Source: JAIQFL01 sp035295745 (GTDB lineage: Bacteria > Acidobacteriota > Terriglobia > Bryobacterales > Bryobacteraceae). Taken from it: a stretch of 64,000 nt of DNA. The translations under genes and the position numbers were made by a program. Where the stretch lies: the NCBI GenBank assembly GCA_035295745.1, contig DATGIL010000033.1, forward strand, positions 78,744 to 142,743, written 5' to 3'. Numbering within the stretch: position 1 is the stretch's first letter; each line of letters starts with the position of its first letter. This document shows positions 52,482-60,463 of this stretch, in pieces. Under the pieces are notes generated by a model. It was not told the DNA's origin and did not search any database. It worked only from the letters and a program-made list of their open reading frames with translations.

Positions 52482-53201
52482 TCAGGAATGTGTGCCGCCG
52501 ATTTGCAATCTGCGATTTCCTAAGGCGCGCCCGATGCGTGCTCCCAAGATCACTGTCGCGACAATCGCCGCTCCGTGCGCCCCCAACGCATGCCACGGGG
52601 TCGAGAACGGGCATGCAATGCGCCATCCCGCATTGATCGCGAGACCCGCCCCTGCGCCATACAGGGCGCCCGCCACACTTGGCCGGGTCGCGATCGCGTT
52701 TCGAAAGACGCAACTGAAAAACAGGACCAGGATGCCCCCGGCTACCGTGCTCCCGATCCCGCAGGCGAGGCCCATGATCCATGGCGAGACGCGCAGGATT
52801 TCGTTGATTCGCGGCGGGACGGGCAGGATTGGGTTCCCGGAACTTGTCGAGAAGGTGATGAGGGTGACCAAGACTACAACCAGAGAGGCAGCGGCCGCAA
52901 CGGAATAAACGATCTGCCTCGGCAGCCGGCCAGCCGGCGTGCTTTCGTGCGCCGCGATCCAGACAAGGGCAATCGCCAATGCAAACTGCGCGGAGGAGGC
53001 GCCCCACGTCAAAAGCGGTCCCAGTTTCCCTGAGTCGGCGCGGGATCCGATAGCCAGCAGAATCAGCGAAGAAACCAGGAGAGCGAGAGGGACCATTCGC
53101 AACGCCAGGTGGAACGGTTGCGGCGATGGTCTGACGGGCCTGAGATCCCTGGCGATCGCCCGCATCAGCGATTCGGGTGGTTTCTGTGGCTGATCCCTCA
53201 T
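52482..53201 (-). CDS. NrsF/DUF1109-family anti-sigma-factor-like membrane protein
   Basis: 239 residues. A short cytosolic N-terminus (PPESLMRAIARDLRPVRPSP) precedes six hydrophobic segments (MVPLALLVSSLILLAIG, FALAIALVWIAA, VAAAASLVVVLVTLITF, IMGLACGIGSTVAGGILVLF, ALYGAGAGLAINAG, GAAIVATVILGARIG). This matches the NrsF/DUF1109 membrane anti-sigma family. The ATG overlaps the sigma factor stop as ATGA, the usual coupling of sigma and anti-sigma genes. Likely holds the partner sigma factor at the membrane. Confidence 0.83.
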   Translation of the reverse strand: MRDQPQKPPESLMRAIARDLRPVRPSPQPFHLALRMVPLALLVSSLILLAIGSRADSGKLGPLLTWGASSAQFALAIALVWIAAHESTPAGRLPRQIVYSVAAAASLVVVLVTLITFSTSSGNPILPVPPRINEILRVSPWIMGLACGIGSTVAGGILVLFFSCVFRNAIATRPSVAGALYGAGAGLAINAGWRIACPFSTPWHALGAHGAAIVATVILGARIGRALGNRRLQIGGTHS

Positions 53202-53752
53202 ACACGAGCCCTTTGAAGAGTGTTCAGCGCCATGCGCAAGTCTGCCATTGCCCGACTGGCGCGCGCGCGAGCCGCCGCGGCGCTAATGCCCAGCATTCCG
53301 GCAATCTCCTCGAAACTGAACCCCCACTCATGGTGCAGCAGCAGCGCTTCGGCTTGATCCGGAGCTAAATTCGCAAGACATTTGCGGATCTCGTCCTGGG
53401 AGCCGAGCCTGTCAGCTTCCGGAAGCACCGGGAATTCAGGCAAATCCTGGCGCGATTCATGAACGATTGCGAAACGCCGGGCCGCACGCCGATTCATCAG
53501 GAAAACATTTCGCGCCAAACCGAAGAGCCAAGGTCTAACCGCATACGCCGGGTTGTATGCGGCTCGCGACCGGTGCATTTGAAGAAAGGTTTCCTGCAGC
53601 AGATCATCGGCGATTTCGGAGCGCCCTGCCAAATGAGACAGATACCGGCGTACCCCCGGTGCGAGCTGCAAGTAGATCTCCTGAAATGCTTCCACTGATC
53701 CGCCCTGGTAGCGGACCATCAGGGCGCGAAGTTCCTGGTCTCCTTCGCTCAC
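53198..53752 (-). CDS. ECF RNA polymerase sigma factor (NrsF-linked)
   Basis: 184 residues. Sigma-2: ALMVRYQGGSVEAFQEIYLQ, SEIADDLLQETFLQMHRSRA, VRPWLFGLARNVFLMNRRAA. Sigma-4: LAPDQAEALLLHHEWGFSFE, EIAGMLGISAAAARARASRA. The divergent gene starts 161 bases away and encodes an exported protein, which could be a target. Regulated by the coupled NrsF-like protein, by inference. Confidence 0.92.
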   Translation of the reverse strand: MSEGDQELRALMVRYQGGSVEAFQEIYLQLAPGVRRYLSHLAGRSEIADDLLQETFLQMHRSRAAYNPAYAVRPWLFGLARNVFLMNRRAARRFAIVHESRQDLPEFPVLPEADRLGSQDEIRKCLANLAPDQAEALLLHHEWGFSFEEIAGMLGISAAAARARASRAMADLRMALNTLQRARV

Positions 53753-53913
53753 TATTAAGCTCTTTGCCGCATGAGGCGCGTTTGTGACCGGTTTTCAGCC
53801 AGAATCGATCATTCGTAATCGTGTCACAGGCGGAGCGCTGCGGGCAAATATCAAGACAGACGAACGTCACGAGAGAATTCCTGGCGCTTCGCAAACTGAA
53901 TCGAGGTGAATCC

Positions 53914-54309
53914 ATGAAACTTTTACTGCCTTTCCTTTTGTCCGCGCTTCCACTGGCATCCGTGGCGCAATCGCAGCCGCCTGCCGGTGCGCTAACACCC
54001 AAGACGACCGAGGTGATGGTCATCATGACAGCTAAGCAAGGCGTCACCCGCCAGGAAATCATGGCCGTGATGCCTGACGAGATCCGGGCAACCGTGAAGC
54101 TCTATCTCGAAGGCAAGATTCGCCAGTGGTACTCCAGGGGCGACGGCAAAGGCGTGATTGTTCTCCTCGACGCGAAGACACTTGAAGAAGCCCGCGCCAT
54201 CATCGACCCCATGCCGATATCGAAGCTGGCTTTGGTGGACCACGAGTACATTCCGGTAGGTCCTTTGATGGCCCTGGCTTTGATTGGTAATGAACCAGCC
54301 CGGCAGTAA
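53914..54309 (+). CDS. Exported small protein with muconolactone-isomerase/YCII-like fold
   Basis: 131 residues from the ATG at 53914, giving signal peptide KLLLPFLLSALPLASVAQ. The mature sequence (TEVMVIMTAKQGVTRQEIMA, KLYLEGKIRQWYSRGDGKGV, IVLLDAKTLEEARAIIDPMP) follows the dimeric alpha/beta-barrel pattern seen in muconolactone isomerase-like and YCII proteins, here with an export signal. Divergent from the sigma/NrsF pair and followed by a membrane protein gene 52 bases on. Function not known. Confidence 0.65.
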   Translation: MKLLLPFLLSALPLASVAQSQPPAGALTPKTTEVMVIMTAKQGVTRQEIMAVMPDEIRATVKLYLEGKIRQWYSRGDGKGVIVLLDAKTLEEARAIIDPMPISKLALVDHEYIPVGPLMALALIGNEPARQ

Positions 54310-54361
54310 CGAATTGGCGGCGGCCATCTCCAAAGAAGGGCGCCGCCGGAAAGGATCGATT

Positions 54362-54877
54362 ATGCCATTTCCAGCTTTGTTCGGAATCAGTGTAGCGTTC
54401 GGCCTGGCGGTTTGGGGAGCGGTGGCTTGGCAGTATATTTGGCCCTTGCTACAAGAACGTCCCAGCCCCGATAATCTGAAGCCCATCTTACTGCTGCATG
54501 GCTTCAGGTTCCTCGGATTGGCCTTTGCGGTGCCTGGTGTGGTATCTCCAGAGTTACCGGCCACATTTGCGCAACCCGTAGCTTACGGCGATCTCATAAC
54601 CGCGATTTTGGCGATGCTCGCTCTAGCCACCCTCGGAACCCGTACGGGAATAGTGGCAGCCTGGGTTTTCAATACCTTTGGAACGGCGGACCTGGTCTTG
54701 GCTTTTTACCTGGGAGCCCGCATCTCGATTCCAAGTACCCAGGGCCTGTTAGGGGCCGGTTATTTCATCCTGACGGCCTTCGTGCCTCTTCTTTTCATAA
54801 CTCACGGCCTGGCGTTTCGAATCCTGCTGCGAACCAAGGTTGTCGACCTGTCGCGCAGCAGGCTGAGTGCGGCCTGA
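54362..54877 (+). CDS. Small integral membrane protein
   Basis: 171 residues with about five hydrophobic segments (FGISVAFGLAVWGAVAWQYI, LHGFRFLGLAFAVPG, AILAMLALATLG, VFNTFGTADLVLAFYLG, GYFILTAFVPLLFITHGLAF). Arginine-containing short loops suggest a cytosolic C-terminus. The start is the ATG at 54362 after a GGAAAGGAT segment. No family is named with confidence. Possibly co-transcribed with the exported protein upstream. Confidence 0.65.
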   Translation: MPFPALFGISVAFGLAVWGAVAWQYIWPLLQERPSPDNLKPILLLHGFRFLGLAFAVPGVVSPELPATFAQPVAYGDLITAILAMLALATLGTRTGIVAAWVFNTFGTADLVLAFYLGARISIPSTQGLLGAGYFILTAFVPLLFITHGLAFRILLRTKVVDLSRSRLSAA

Positions 54878-55638
54878 CGATACTGAAGCGCCCGCTGTGG
54901 CATGGCTGTCCAGCGGGCGCCATCTAGCCCTCAGGCTCACGGCCGCGGCTCTTAAGCTACCCAAATCCGTTCGCGCGATAAGTGCGCTTCCGAGCCGCGC
55001 GCGTAAGCAAGCGACCACTAATCAGAAGGCGGCGACGCTCCCTCAGTTTCACGGCCGTGGCTCGCTACGAGCCGCGCGCATTAGCAAGCGATCTGCGATA
55101 CGCCAGCGGACTTCTGGAGCCACGACTAAGGTGCCGTATGGAACCAAACCGGTGGATGTGCGTGTCAGGCCCATTTAATGACGCGGCGCAATCAAACGAT
55201 CGAGAGCAGTCGTCGGCTGTTTCGAGCGGATCGACGCGCTACCCGGGGAATGGTATTCACCCAGCAGATTCGCCAGACCTTAACGGATCGCCGGCGATCC
55301 GTCCAGACCTTGGCGGGAGCACTTCGAAACAAGATCGTCACGCCGCTCAATGACGTGCCGTCGATAGTGTCCATCGTAGGATTGGGACATTTGCCTGTGC
55401 CTGCGAGAAAATGCGGTTGCCGGGTATGCCTAAACTTGAAGTGGCAATTGACCAGATTCACCGATGGCTGCGTGACCATGCGCCACACCGGGAGTCCTGC
55501 CGCAACCCCCTCTGACGCGACAGAAGACGGATGAGCTCTTAGGCAACAATCTGGTAGCGCCCAGATCTGCCAGAGTCATCTGATTTGGTTCTGTCCGCCC
55601 AGGAAATTGCTGATGGAGCGAATCCGGTCTCAAGATCC
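54878..55638. other. Intergenic region with MITE-like repeat copy D (54927-55121)
   Basis: Positions 54927-55121 hold a repeat copy with an internal partial duplication (GAGCCGCGCGCGTAAGCAAG and GAGCCGCGCGCATTAGCAAG), ending CGGACTTCTGGAGCC. From 55122 to 55638 nothing is recognised apart from a 29-codon frame at 55426-55515 (PKLEVAIDQIHRWLRDHAPH) lacking a ribosome-binding site. Confidence 0.55.
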
Positions 55639-56007
55639 TCAGCAACAGTTTCGCGTGGGGAGAGCAACTCGGCCCATATGCGAGCTGTTCCAGCGGCACA
55701 TTTTGTTCCGATGGTTGGTCTCGAAGTATCCCGCGCTGTCGACCCTACGCCGCTCCCGCTCACGGGTGAAGGTACAGAACCTCCTCCCGGCTACACAGCG
55801 CGCGAACGCGGGCCGGATGCTGGTTTTACAACCAGTCCTCCACGCGCGAGCGCGATTCGGAACGGTGGTGCTTTCGTTGTAGCGGACCAGGAAGTTCAGC
55901 AGCCAGGCGTTGGCTTCCTCTTCGGTAGCCGGCTGGTGGAAGTGGTGGACGGTTTCGTGCATTTCCTTCATGTGCGGAACAGCCCCGCCACCTTGCCCTG
56001 GGGACAT
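55639..56007 (-). pseudogene. IS transposase C-terminal fragment
   Basis: The minus-strand frame reads MKEMHETVHHFHQPATEEEA, NAWLLNFLVRYN and CVAGRRFCTFTRERERRRV. It resembles the C-terminal part of DDE/integrase-core transposases of an acidobacterial IS family (..HFHEPETEAEANAWLLNFLVRYN..RFCTFAREPERR). Only about 120 codons remain, several with disrupted spacing, and there is no catalytic core or terminal repeat. A dead remnant; the family assignment is tentative. Confidence 0.5.
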
Positions 56008-56020
56008 GCGGCGTTTACGG

Positions 56021-56058
56021 TTGAAACATAGATCGGATTCTGATATATCTAAATCTGA
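56021..56058 (+). promoter_or_regulatory. padR promoter with 26-bp operator, module 1
   Basis: TTGAAA (56021-56026), 17 bases, TATATC (56044-56049). A 26-bp imperfect palindrome at 56033-56058 (10 of 13 pairs; TCGGATT..GATATATC..AATCTGA) covers the spacer and -10 box. The same 26-mer, identical at 20 positions, lies at 57964-57989. Predicted start near 56056, only a few bases before the ATG at 56064. Confidence 0.7.
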
Positions 56059-56063
56059 GCGAT

Positions 56064-56411
56064 ATGGATGATATCGAATCCTGGCTGCCGCTCTCGACGG
56101 CGGTGCTTCATATCCTTCTGGCGCTGGCCGGGCAGGAGCGCCACGGCTACGCCATCATGACCGAGATCGCCCGCCAATCCGGCGGACGCTATAAGGTTGG
56201 ACCGGGCACGCTGTACGGCAACCTCGACCGTCTGCTTGAGCACGGCCTGGTGGAGGAGCACGACCGGAGGCCCGCCGATGACGATCCTCGGCGGCGCTAT
56301 TACCGCTTGACGAAATTTGGCAAACGCGTCCTGAACGCCGAGGCCGACCGGCTCGCGCAGGTGGTCAAGGAAGTGCGGACGCATCTGGCACCGGCGACAG
56401 GCAGAGCGTGA
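56064..56411 (+). CDS. PadR-family transcriptional regulator, module 1
   Basis: 115 residues. It contains LSTAVLHILLALAGQERHGYAI, a MTEIARQSGGRYKVGPGTLY recognition region, GNLDRLLEHGLVEEHDRRPA and DDDPRRRYYRLTKFGKRVL: a compact PadR with dimerisation helix. The stop overlaps the next start (TGATG), coupling it to the membrane protein gene. Its own promoter carries a 26-bp operator, so autorepression is expected. A broken paralogue lies 1.9 kb downstream. Confidence 0.92.
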   Translation: MDDIESWLPLSTAVLHILLALAGQERHGYAIMTEIARQSGGRYKVGPGTLYGNLDRLLEHGLVEEHDRRPADDDPRRRYYRLTKFGKRVLNAEADRLAQVVKEVRTHLAPATGRA

Positions 56412-56818
56412 TGGCAGCGCGTTTCTATCGATGGCTGGTTCGGCTGCACCCGCCCGCGTTCCGGGACCGGTTCGGGGCGGAGATGCTTTGCGTATACACA
56501 GAAGCGGACTGCGGCGAGCGCCCGCGTCTGTTAGCGGACGCCGCCCTCTCGTTGGCGCGGCAATGGCTGGTGCGCTCTCGCTACTGGATCGTCGGCGGGG
56601 CGGTCCTCGCCGCGTTACTGCAAATTACAGTGACGGGGACTGTGTGGCTTGGTGCAGCGCGACGCGCGCTGACCCGCTGGCTGCCAGACCCGGCGCTCAG
56701 CAAGGACTCATCGGCCCAGAGCGGAGTCTTGCTACTTGGCGCTGGCCTGGTATGCGCAGTGCTGTTATTGATAACCGCATTGTCATCGCTCGTCGTCCGC
56801 GCCCCGCGCCGCAAATAG
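56411..56818 (+). CDS. PadR-linked membrane protein, module 1
   Basis: 135 residues. Conserved opening RFYRWLVRLHPPAFRDRFGA (then EMLCVYTEA), followed by two hydrophobic helices (WIVGGAVLAALLQITVTGTV; SGVLLLGAGLVCAVLLLITA). The HPPxFRxRF segment also occurs at the N-terminus of PadR-linked permeases, so this may be a permease reduced to its N-terminal part plus helices. Paralogue at 58343. Role unknown; likely regulated by the coupled PadR. Confidence 0.75.
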   Translation: MAARFYRWLVRLHPPAFRDRFGAEMLCVYTEADCGERPRLLADAALSLARQWLVRSRYWIVGGAVLAALLQITVTGTVWLGAARRALTRWLPDPALSKDSSAQSGVLLLGAGLVCAVLLLITALSSLVVRAPRRK

Positions 56819-56828
56819 TGGGGGAGAG

Positions 56829-57698
56829 ATGAACTGCCGGATCTACGCTGCCGTCTGTCTGATCTTCTGTCTGACTTCGATTTGCGCGGCCCAATCGCCC
56901 GACGCGCGTCCGCATTTCGAAGTGGCCTCCGTGAAGCGCAACCTCAGCGGCTGCGCCAATGGCCGTGGTGGAAACGCCGCGCCGCCTCCAGGACGGCTGC
57001 GCGTCTCATGTATTGCAGTGAAGGACCTGATCCAGGCGGCGTACGGCACCTTCGCCAACGGCCCTACCCCGGCGCCGTTCGTGCCCGACGTCGCCGGCGC
57101 GCCGGATTGGGTCGATACGGACCTCTACGATGTCGACGCGGTGCCATCCGGCCCTGCCACCATCGATCGGATGTATGGCCCGATGATGCAAACGCTGCTC
57201 GAGGAGCGCTTTGGCCTGCGAATTCGGCGCGAGGCGCGCGAACGTTCCGTGTACCTGCTCAGCGTGGCTCCCGGCGGCGCCAGGCTCAAGCCTACGGCGC
57301 CCGGATCCTGCGTCTTGTTCGATCCCACGCATCCCCCGGAACAGCCGCGCCAAGGCCAGCCGCCGCCGGCACTGTGCGGTCGCGGATCCTACCAGCTGAA
57401 TGGCGTGCGGATGTCGGTTGAGGCCTACGGAGTGAGCATGGCGCAGTTTGCGGGCCTTACTCTCGGGCGCGCAGAGCTTGGACGGCCTGTAATCGACCGC
57501 ACCGGGCTCGCCGGACAGTTCGACATCCACTTCGAGTTTCGCTCGGATCTGGGGGTTCCGCTCGATGGCAGCGAACCGCAGGATTCCCCTGGCTCGATCT
57601 TCAGCGCCATGCGAGAACTCGGCCTGAAGCTCGCGGCGGGAAAGGCTCCGGTGGATGTCCTGGTTGTGGAGCGGATCAATCGGCCGACCGAGAACTGA
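56829..57698 (+). CDS. TIGR03435 family protein, copy 3
   Basis: 289 residues. Signal peptide CRIYAAVCLIFCLTSICAAQ. The TIGR03435 domain: HFEVASVKRNLSGCANGRGG, WVDTDLYDVDA, MMQTLLEERFGLRIRREARE, YLLSVAPGGARLKP, RPVIDRTGLAGQFDIHFEF and the terminal VVERINRPTEN. GGGGGAGAG precedes the ATG. Here the gene is coupled to a PadR module instead of a BlaI/M56 pair, so the family is recruited to different one-component switches within the same genome. Confidence 0.87.
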   Translation: MNCRIYAAVCLIFCLTSICAAQSPDARPHFEVASVKRNLSGCANGRGGNAAPPPGRLRVSCIAVKDLIQAAYGTFANGPTPAPFVPDVAGAPDWVDTDLYDVDAVPSGPATIDRMYGPMMQTLLEERFGLRIRREARERSVYLLSVAPGGARLKPTAPGSCVLFDPTHPPEQPRQGQPPPALCGRGSYQLNGVRMSVEAYGVSMAQFAGLTLGRAELGRPVIDRTGLAGQFDIHFEFRSDLGVPLDGSEPQDSPGSIFSAMRELGLKLAAGKAPVDVLVVERINRPTEN

Positions 57699-57950
57699 GC
57701 GTCTGAGAAGAACAACCCGGCGGAGTTTTTCGGAAGCGGCTATTCAGGAAGGGGTTGTAACCCCGAACCCCGGAAATTTCACAAGTCGCCAACCATCGTA
57801 AAACGAAAACTTCGGCGCTTCCCGGGAGTGGCCCACCTCTGCTCTGCAAGAATGACCCAGGCCCCCTGTCGGCGACGCCGCATTCGTGTGGTGAGGCACC
57901 GAAATTCTGGAAGAGGTCTGCTCACGCTGCGGAAACTCTTGCCTTTTCTC

Positions 57951-57989
57951 TTGACACAATCAGTCGGAATCCGATATAACAATATCCGA
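57951..57989 (+). promoter_or_regulatory. padR promoter with 26-bp operator, module 2
   Basis: TTGACA (57951-57956), 18 bases, TATAAC (57975-57980), overlapped by a 26-mer at 57964-57989 that matches the module 1 operator (TCGGA..TC.GATATA.C.A.ATC.GA). Predicted start about 57987, immediately before the ATG at 57992. The 57699-57950 stretch upstream shows no gene. Confidence 0.65.
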
Positions 57990-57991
57990 CC

Positions 57992-58346
57992 ATGGACGAC
58001 GACTTAAGGCCGTTCCTGCCTCTCGCTCCTGCGGCCCTTCACATTTTGCTTTGTGTTTCTGCGGAAGCCCGTCATGGGTACGGGATCATGCGGGAGGTGG
58101 CCCGTCAGTCGGATGAGCAGTACCAATTGGGGCCCGGTACTCTCTACGACAATCTCCAGAAACTCATGTTTCAGGGGTTGGTGGAGGAGGCTCCGCTTCC
58201 ATCGGGGGGACGATGACCCCAGACGGCGATACTACCGTCTAACCAAATTCGGGCGTCGAGTTCTGTAGGCAGACGTATCGCGCCTCAAACAAGTTGTGCG
58301 GGAGGCAAGTTTCGCTCTGCGAGAGCCACATCCGAGGAGGACATGA
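57992..58346 (+). pseudogene. PadR regulator, module 2, inactivated
   Basis: Begins MDDDLRPFLPLAPAALHILL and keeps HGYGIMREVARQSDEQYQLG, then TLYDNLQKLMFQGLVEE. One extra G in the run of six at 58204-58209 shifts the frame; the continuation DDDPRRRYYRLTKFGRRVL lies in the next frame. A TAG at 58265-58267 follows, where the module 1 paralogue has Asn. The last codons read through to a TGA overlapping the next gene's ATG. Two independent lesions argue for real loss rather than a sequencing error. Confidence 0.75.
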
Positions 58347-58774
58347 TGGTGCGCAAGCTGTATACATGTTTACTCCAAATGCACCCGCCGGTATTCCGGA
58401 GGCGATTCGCGGCAGAGATGCTGTGCATCTTCGACGAGGCAGCGCTATCCACGGGTGCCTTTACCCTGATCGTCGATGCGGTCGCGTCGCTGGGCCGCCA
58501 ATGGATTTTGCGTTCGGAATCCTGGAAGTTGGCCCTGGCCATCATTGGCGCTTGCCTACAGGTTACCGCCGGAGGTTTGATCTGGGTTGCACTCGGACGC
58601 CCGAGCCCGTTACATGGAAGCACATTATCCGTTCCCGATGCCGCTGCACTGGTCCAGCTAATGCGATTCATCGTAGCTGCGATTAGTGGGATTGTGCTGA
58701 TGGTTGCCGCAGCCTCGCTCTGGATGAAGAGCCTTGTTCGAACACGGTCCCGGGATCTGAGATTGGGAAGATGA
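58343..58774 (+). CDS. PadR-linked membrane protein, module 2
   Basis: 143 residues, paralogue of the gene at 56411: KLYTCLLQMHPPVFRRRFAA, then EMLCIFDEA, SLGRQWILRSESWK, and two hydrophobic helices (LALAIIGACLQVTAGGLIWV; FIVAAISGIVLMVAAASLW). GAGGAGG lies directly upstream. The reading frame is intact although the regulator before it is broken, so it may be expressed constitutively from the promoter at 57951. It overlaps the hydrolase gene by ATGA. Confidence 0.72.
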   Translation: MMVRKLYTCLLQMHPPVFRRRFAAEMLCIFDEAALSTGAFTLIVDAVASLGRQWILRSESWKLALAIIGACLQVTAGGLIWVALGRPSPLHGSTLSVPDAAALVQLMRFIVAAISGIVLMVAAASLWMKSLVRTRSRDLRLGR

Positions 58775-59763
58775 AGCGAGCGGCTCTGGTGTTGGTTGCG
58801 CTGGCCCTGCTAGGGATCGTATACGAGCAGATACGCGAACGTAGTGACCGGAAGCGCTATCCGCAGATCGGCCGATCGGTGGACATCGGGGGCCGCACGC
58901 TCAATATCTACTGCTCTGGGGAGGGTATCCCGACGGTGATTTTTGAAGGCGCAGGCCACACCGCCGGGTATGCTTGGATGGGGATGCAAGTCGAGGTCGC
59001 GAGATTTACTCGCGCTTGCTGGTACGACCGCGCTGGCTATGGCTGGAGCGATCCGGGCCCTTCGCCGCGCACGTTCAAGGCGATCGCGAATGATCTCCAT
59101 TCGCTGCTGAGCGCCGCCGGAATTTCTCCCCCATACGTGCTCGTGGGCGCCACCGCCGGCGCATTCCATGTGCGGGTATACACCGGACTTTACCCCGGCG
59201 AGGTAGCGGGAGCCGTACTCATCCATGCAGACGATCCTGACGTCTTTGCGCACGAGCCGGAATTCATGAACGGGGGCTTGGCCAAACTGCCCCCGTTCAT
59301 CCAGCGCGTCGGTTGCGCTGTTCTACGCCCGACCATGCTTCGGTTCGGCTTGCTTCGGCTGATGGGAAATCCCGGTGGGGGACGGCCTTTCGGGCTCGCG
59401 AATTTCGATTTTAAGCCGGCACAACGGCAAGAGCTGCTCTTCTTATCGAACAATCCCGCTACGGCTCAGACCGAGGGCGAGGGCTGTGTCCTGGACGAGA
59501 GCATGGCGGAAGTGCGCGGGGCCGGCAATTTTGGGGACCGTCCTCTGTATGTGCTTACCGGATCGACACCGTTTCGAGCACCGGGTCCACAGTACGCCAA
59601 AGCCACAGAATCGCTGAATGATTACTGGTTCCACGAACTGCAGCCGCGGCTGGCTGCACTTTCGACGCGTGGCCATCTCGTGATTGAAGAGAACGCTGAA
59701 CGGCCACAAGCTATTACCGGGGCCATTCGCAGCGTGATCACTGAGGTCCGCGGGGCGCAGTAG
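58771..59763 (+). CDS. Alpha/beta-hydrolase-fold protein lacking the nucleophile serine
   Basis: 330 residues with an N-terminal membrane anchor (RAALVLVALALLGIVYEQI). Alpha/beta hydrolase core: VIFEGAGHTAGYAW (oxyanion region), CWYDRAGYGWSDPGPSPRT, DLHSLLSAAGISPPYVLVG, then GATAGAFHVRVY where the nucleophile elbow normally reads GHSxGG; Thr128 (ACC) stands at the Ser position and His is also lost. A late His is kept in RGHLVIEENAERP. Either Thr serves as the nucleophile or the protein is non-catalytic. It takes the place TIGR03435 has in module 1. Overlaps the previous gene by ATGA. Confidence 0.8.
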   Translation: MKRAALVLVALALLGIVYEQIRERSDRKRYPQIGRSVDIGGRTLNIYCSGEGIPTVIFEGAGHTAGYAWMGMQVEVARFTRACWYDRAGYGWSDPGPSPRTFKAIANDLHSLLSAAGISPPYVLVGATAGAFHVRVYTGLYPGEVAGAVLIHADDPDVFAHEPEFMNGGLAKLPPFIQRVGCAVLRPTMLRFGLLRLMGNPGGGRPFGLANFDFKPAQRQELLFLSNNPATAQTEGEGCVLDESMAEVRGAGNFGDRPLYVLTGSTPFRAPGPQYAKATESLNDYWFHELQPRLAALSTRGHLVIEENAERPQAITGAIRSVITEVRGAQ

Positions 59764-59835
59764 AGAAGGCAAGAGCCAGCCAGCCCGAAAATCCACCAGC
59801 CACCCCGAAATCAAACGTCTCGTGAGCAGAGGAGT

Positions 59836-60264
59836 TTGGCGCGTCGGCTACGGACACGCCGGTGTCTGCTCAAAGGCTGCGAGCAGCGCTTTCATCCCCG
59901 GCAGGCTCGGCAGCGGTATTGCAGTGAGTTGTGCCGGAAGGAGGCACGAAAATGGGCACGATGGAAGGCTCAGCAAACCTACCGCCAGACGACAGCCGGT
60001 AAAGCAAAGCGCAATGGCCAGAGCCGCCGCTACCGGGAGCGCGTCAAAAGCCGGAAACCAGCAGAGCCGGAGGCAGTTGTCGAGTGTGCGAGGGTAATCA
60101 CTCAGGAACAATTTTTTCGAGCACACGTGCGACCGGCCGGGGTGCTACGAGCGCTTCCCGCACTAGAGGCGAAGTCCCTTGCGGCGCTTCTGTTGTGCAG
60201 CATGCCGGCGAGCGCTAGAGCGCGTTCAAGAGCGGAGCAGCGCTGGCGACAGGCGCGCATTTAA
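59836..60264 (+). pseudogene. Broken Cys-rich zinc-finger-like gene of a mobile module
   Basis: The N-terminal part reads CLLKGCEQRFHPRQARQRYC, then SELCRKEARKWARWKAQQTY and RRYRERVKSR. A one-base excess in the T-run near 60111-60116 shifts the frame. The continuation HTCDRPGCYERF (stop TAG near 60164) SPLRRFCCAACRRALERVQE lies in the next frame. Each half has a C-x3-C...C-x3-C zinc-ribbon-like pattern. Such genes are often followed by a small ParB-like gene beside IS elements; here the ParB-like piece follows. Confidence 0.6.
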
Positions 60265-60314
60265 TCTGGACATATTGATCGGCCGGCAGAACTTCCCGTA
60301 CATTCAGGCTGTCG

Positions 60315-60461
60315 ATGCAACTGGAGTTTCATCAGCTCGACCGGCGGTCGGAGCATTTGCGTGTGCGCCACCCGGCGCGCCAGCGGCGGCTGTTGGGGTC
60401 GCTAGCGGAAAGCGGCCAACAAACACCCATAGTGGTTGTTACGGCGGAAGGCCGGCAATAG
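60315..60461 (+). pseudogene. Truncated ParB/Spo0J-like N-terminal domain
   Basis: 48 codons starting MQLEFHQLDRRSEHLRVRHP, then ARQRRLLGSLAESGQQTPIV and VVTAEGRQ-stop. This matches the first half of ParB-like nuclease domains (L..LR.., R..RLL.SLA..GQQTPIVV), but the IDG-type motif region is missing and the frame ends where the opposite-strand hydrolase gene begins. Left over from the same mobile module as the Cys-rich pseudogene. Confidence 0.6.
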
Positions 60462-60463
60462 TC

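Noticed and set aside
57744..57959. Minus-strand 71-residue frame upstream of the second padR
   Set aside because: No start signal or plausible protein features; probably non-coding repeat-like DNA.
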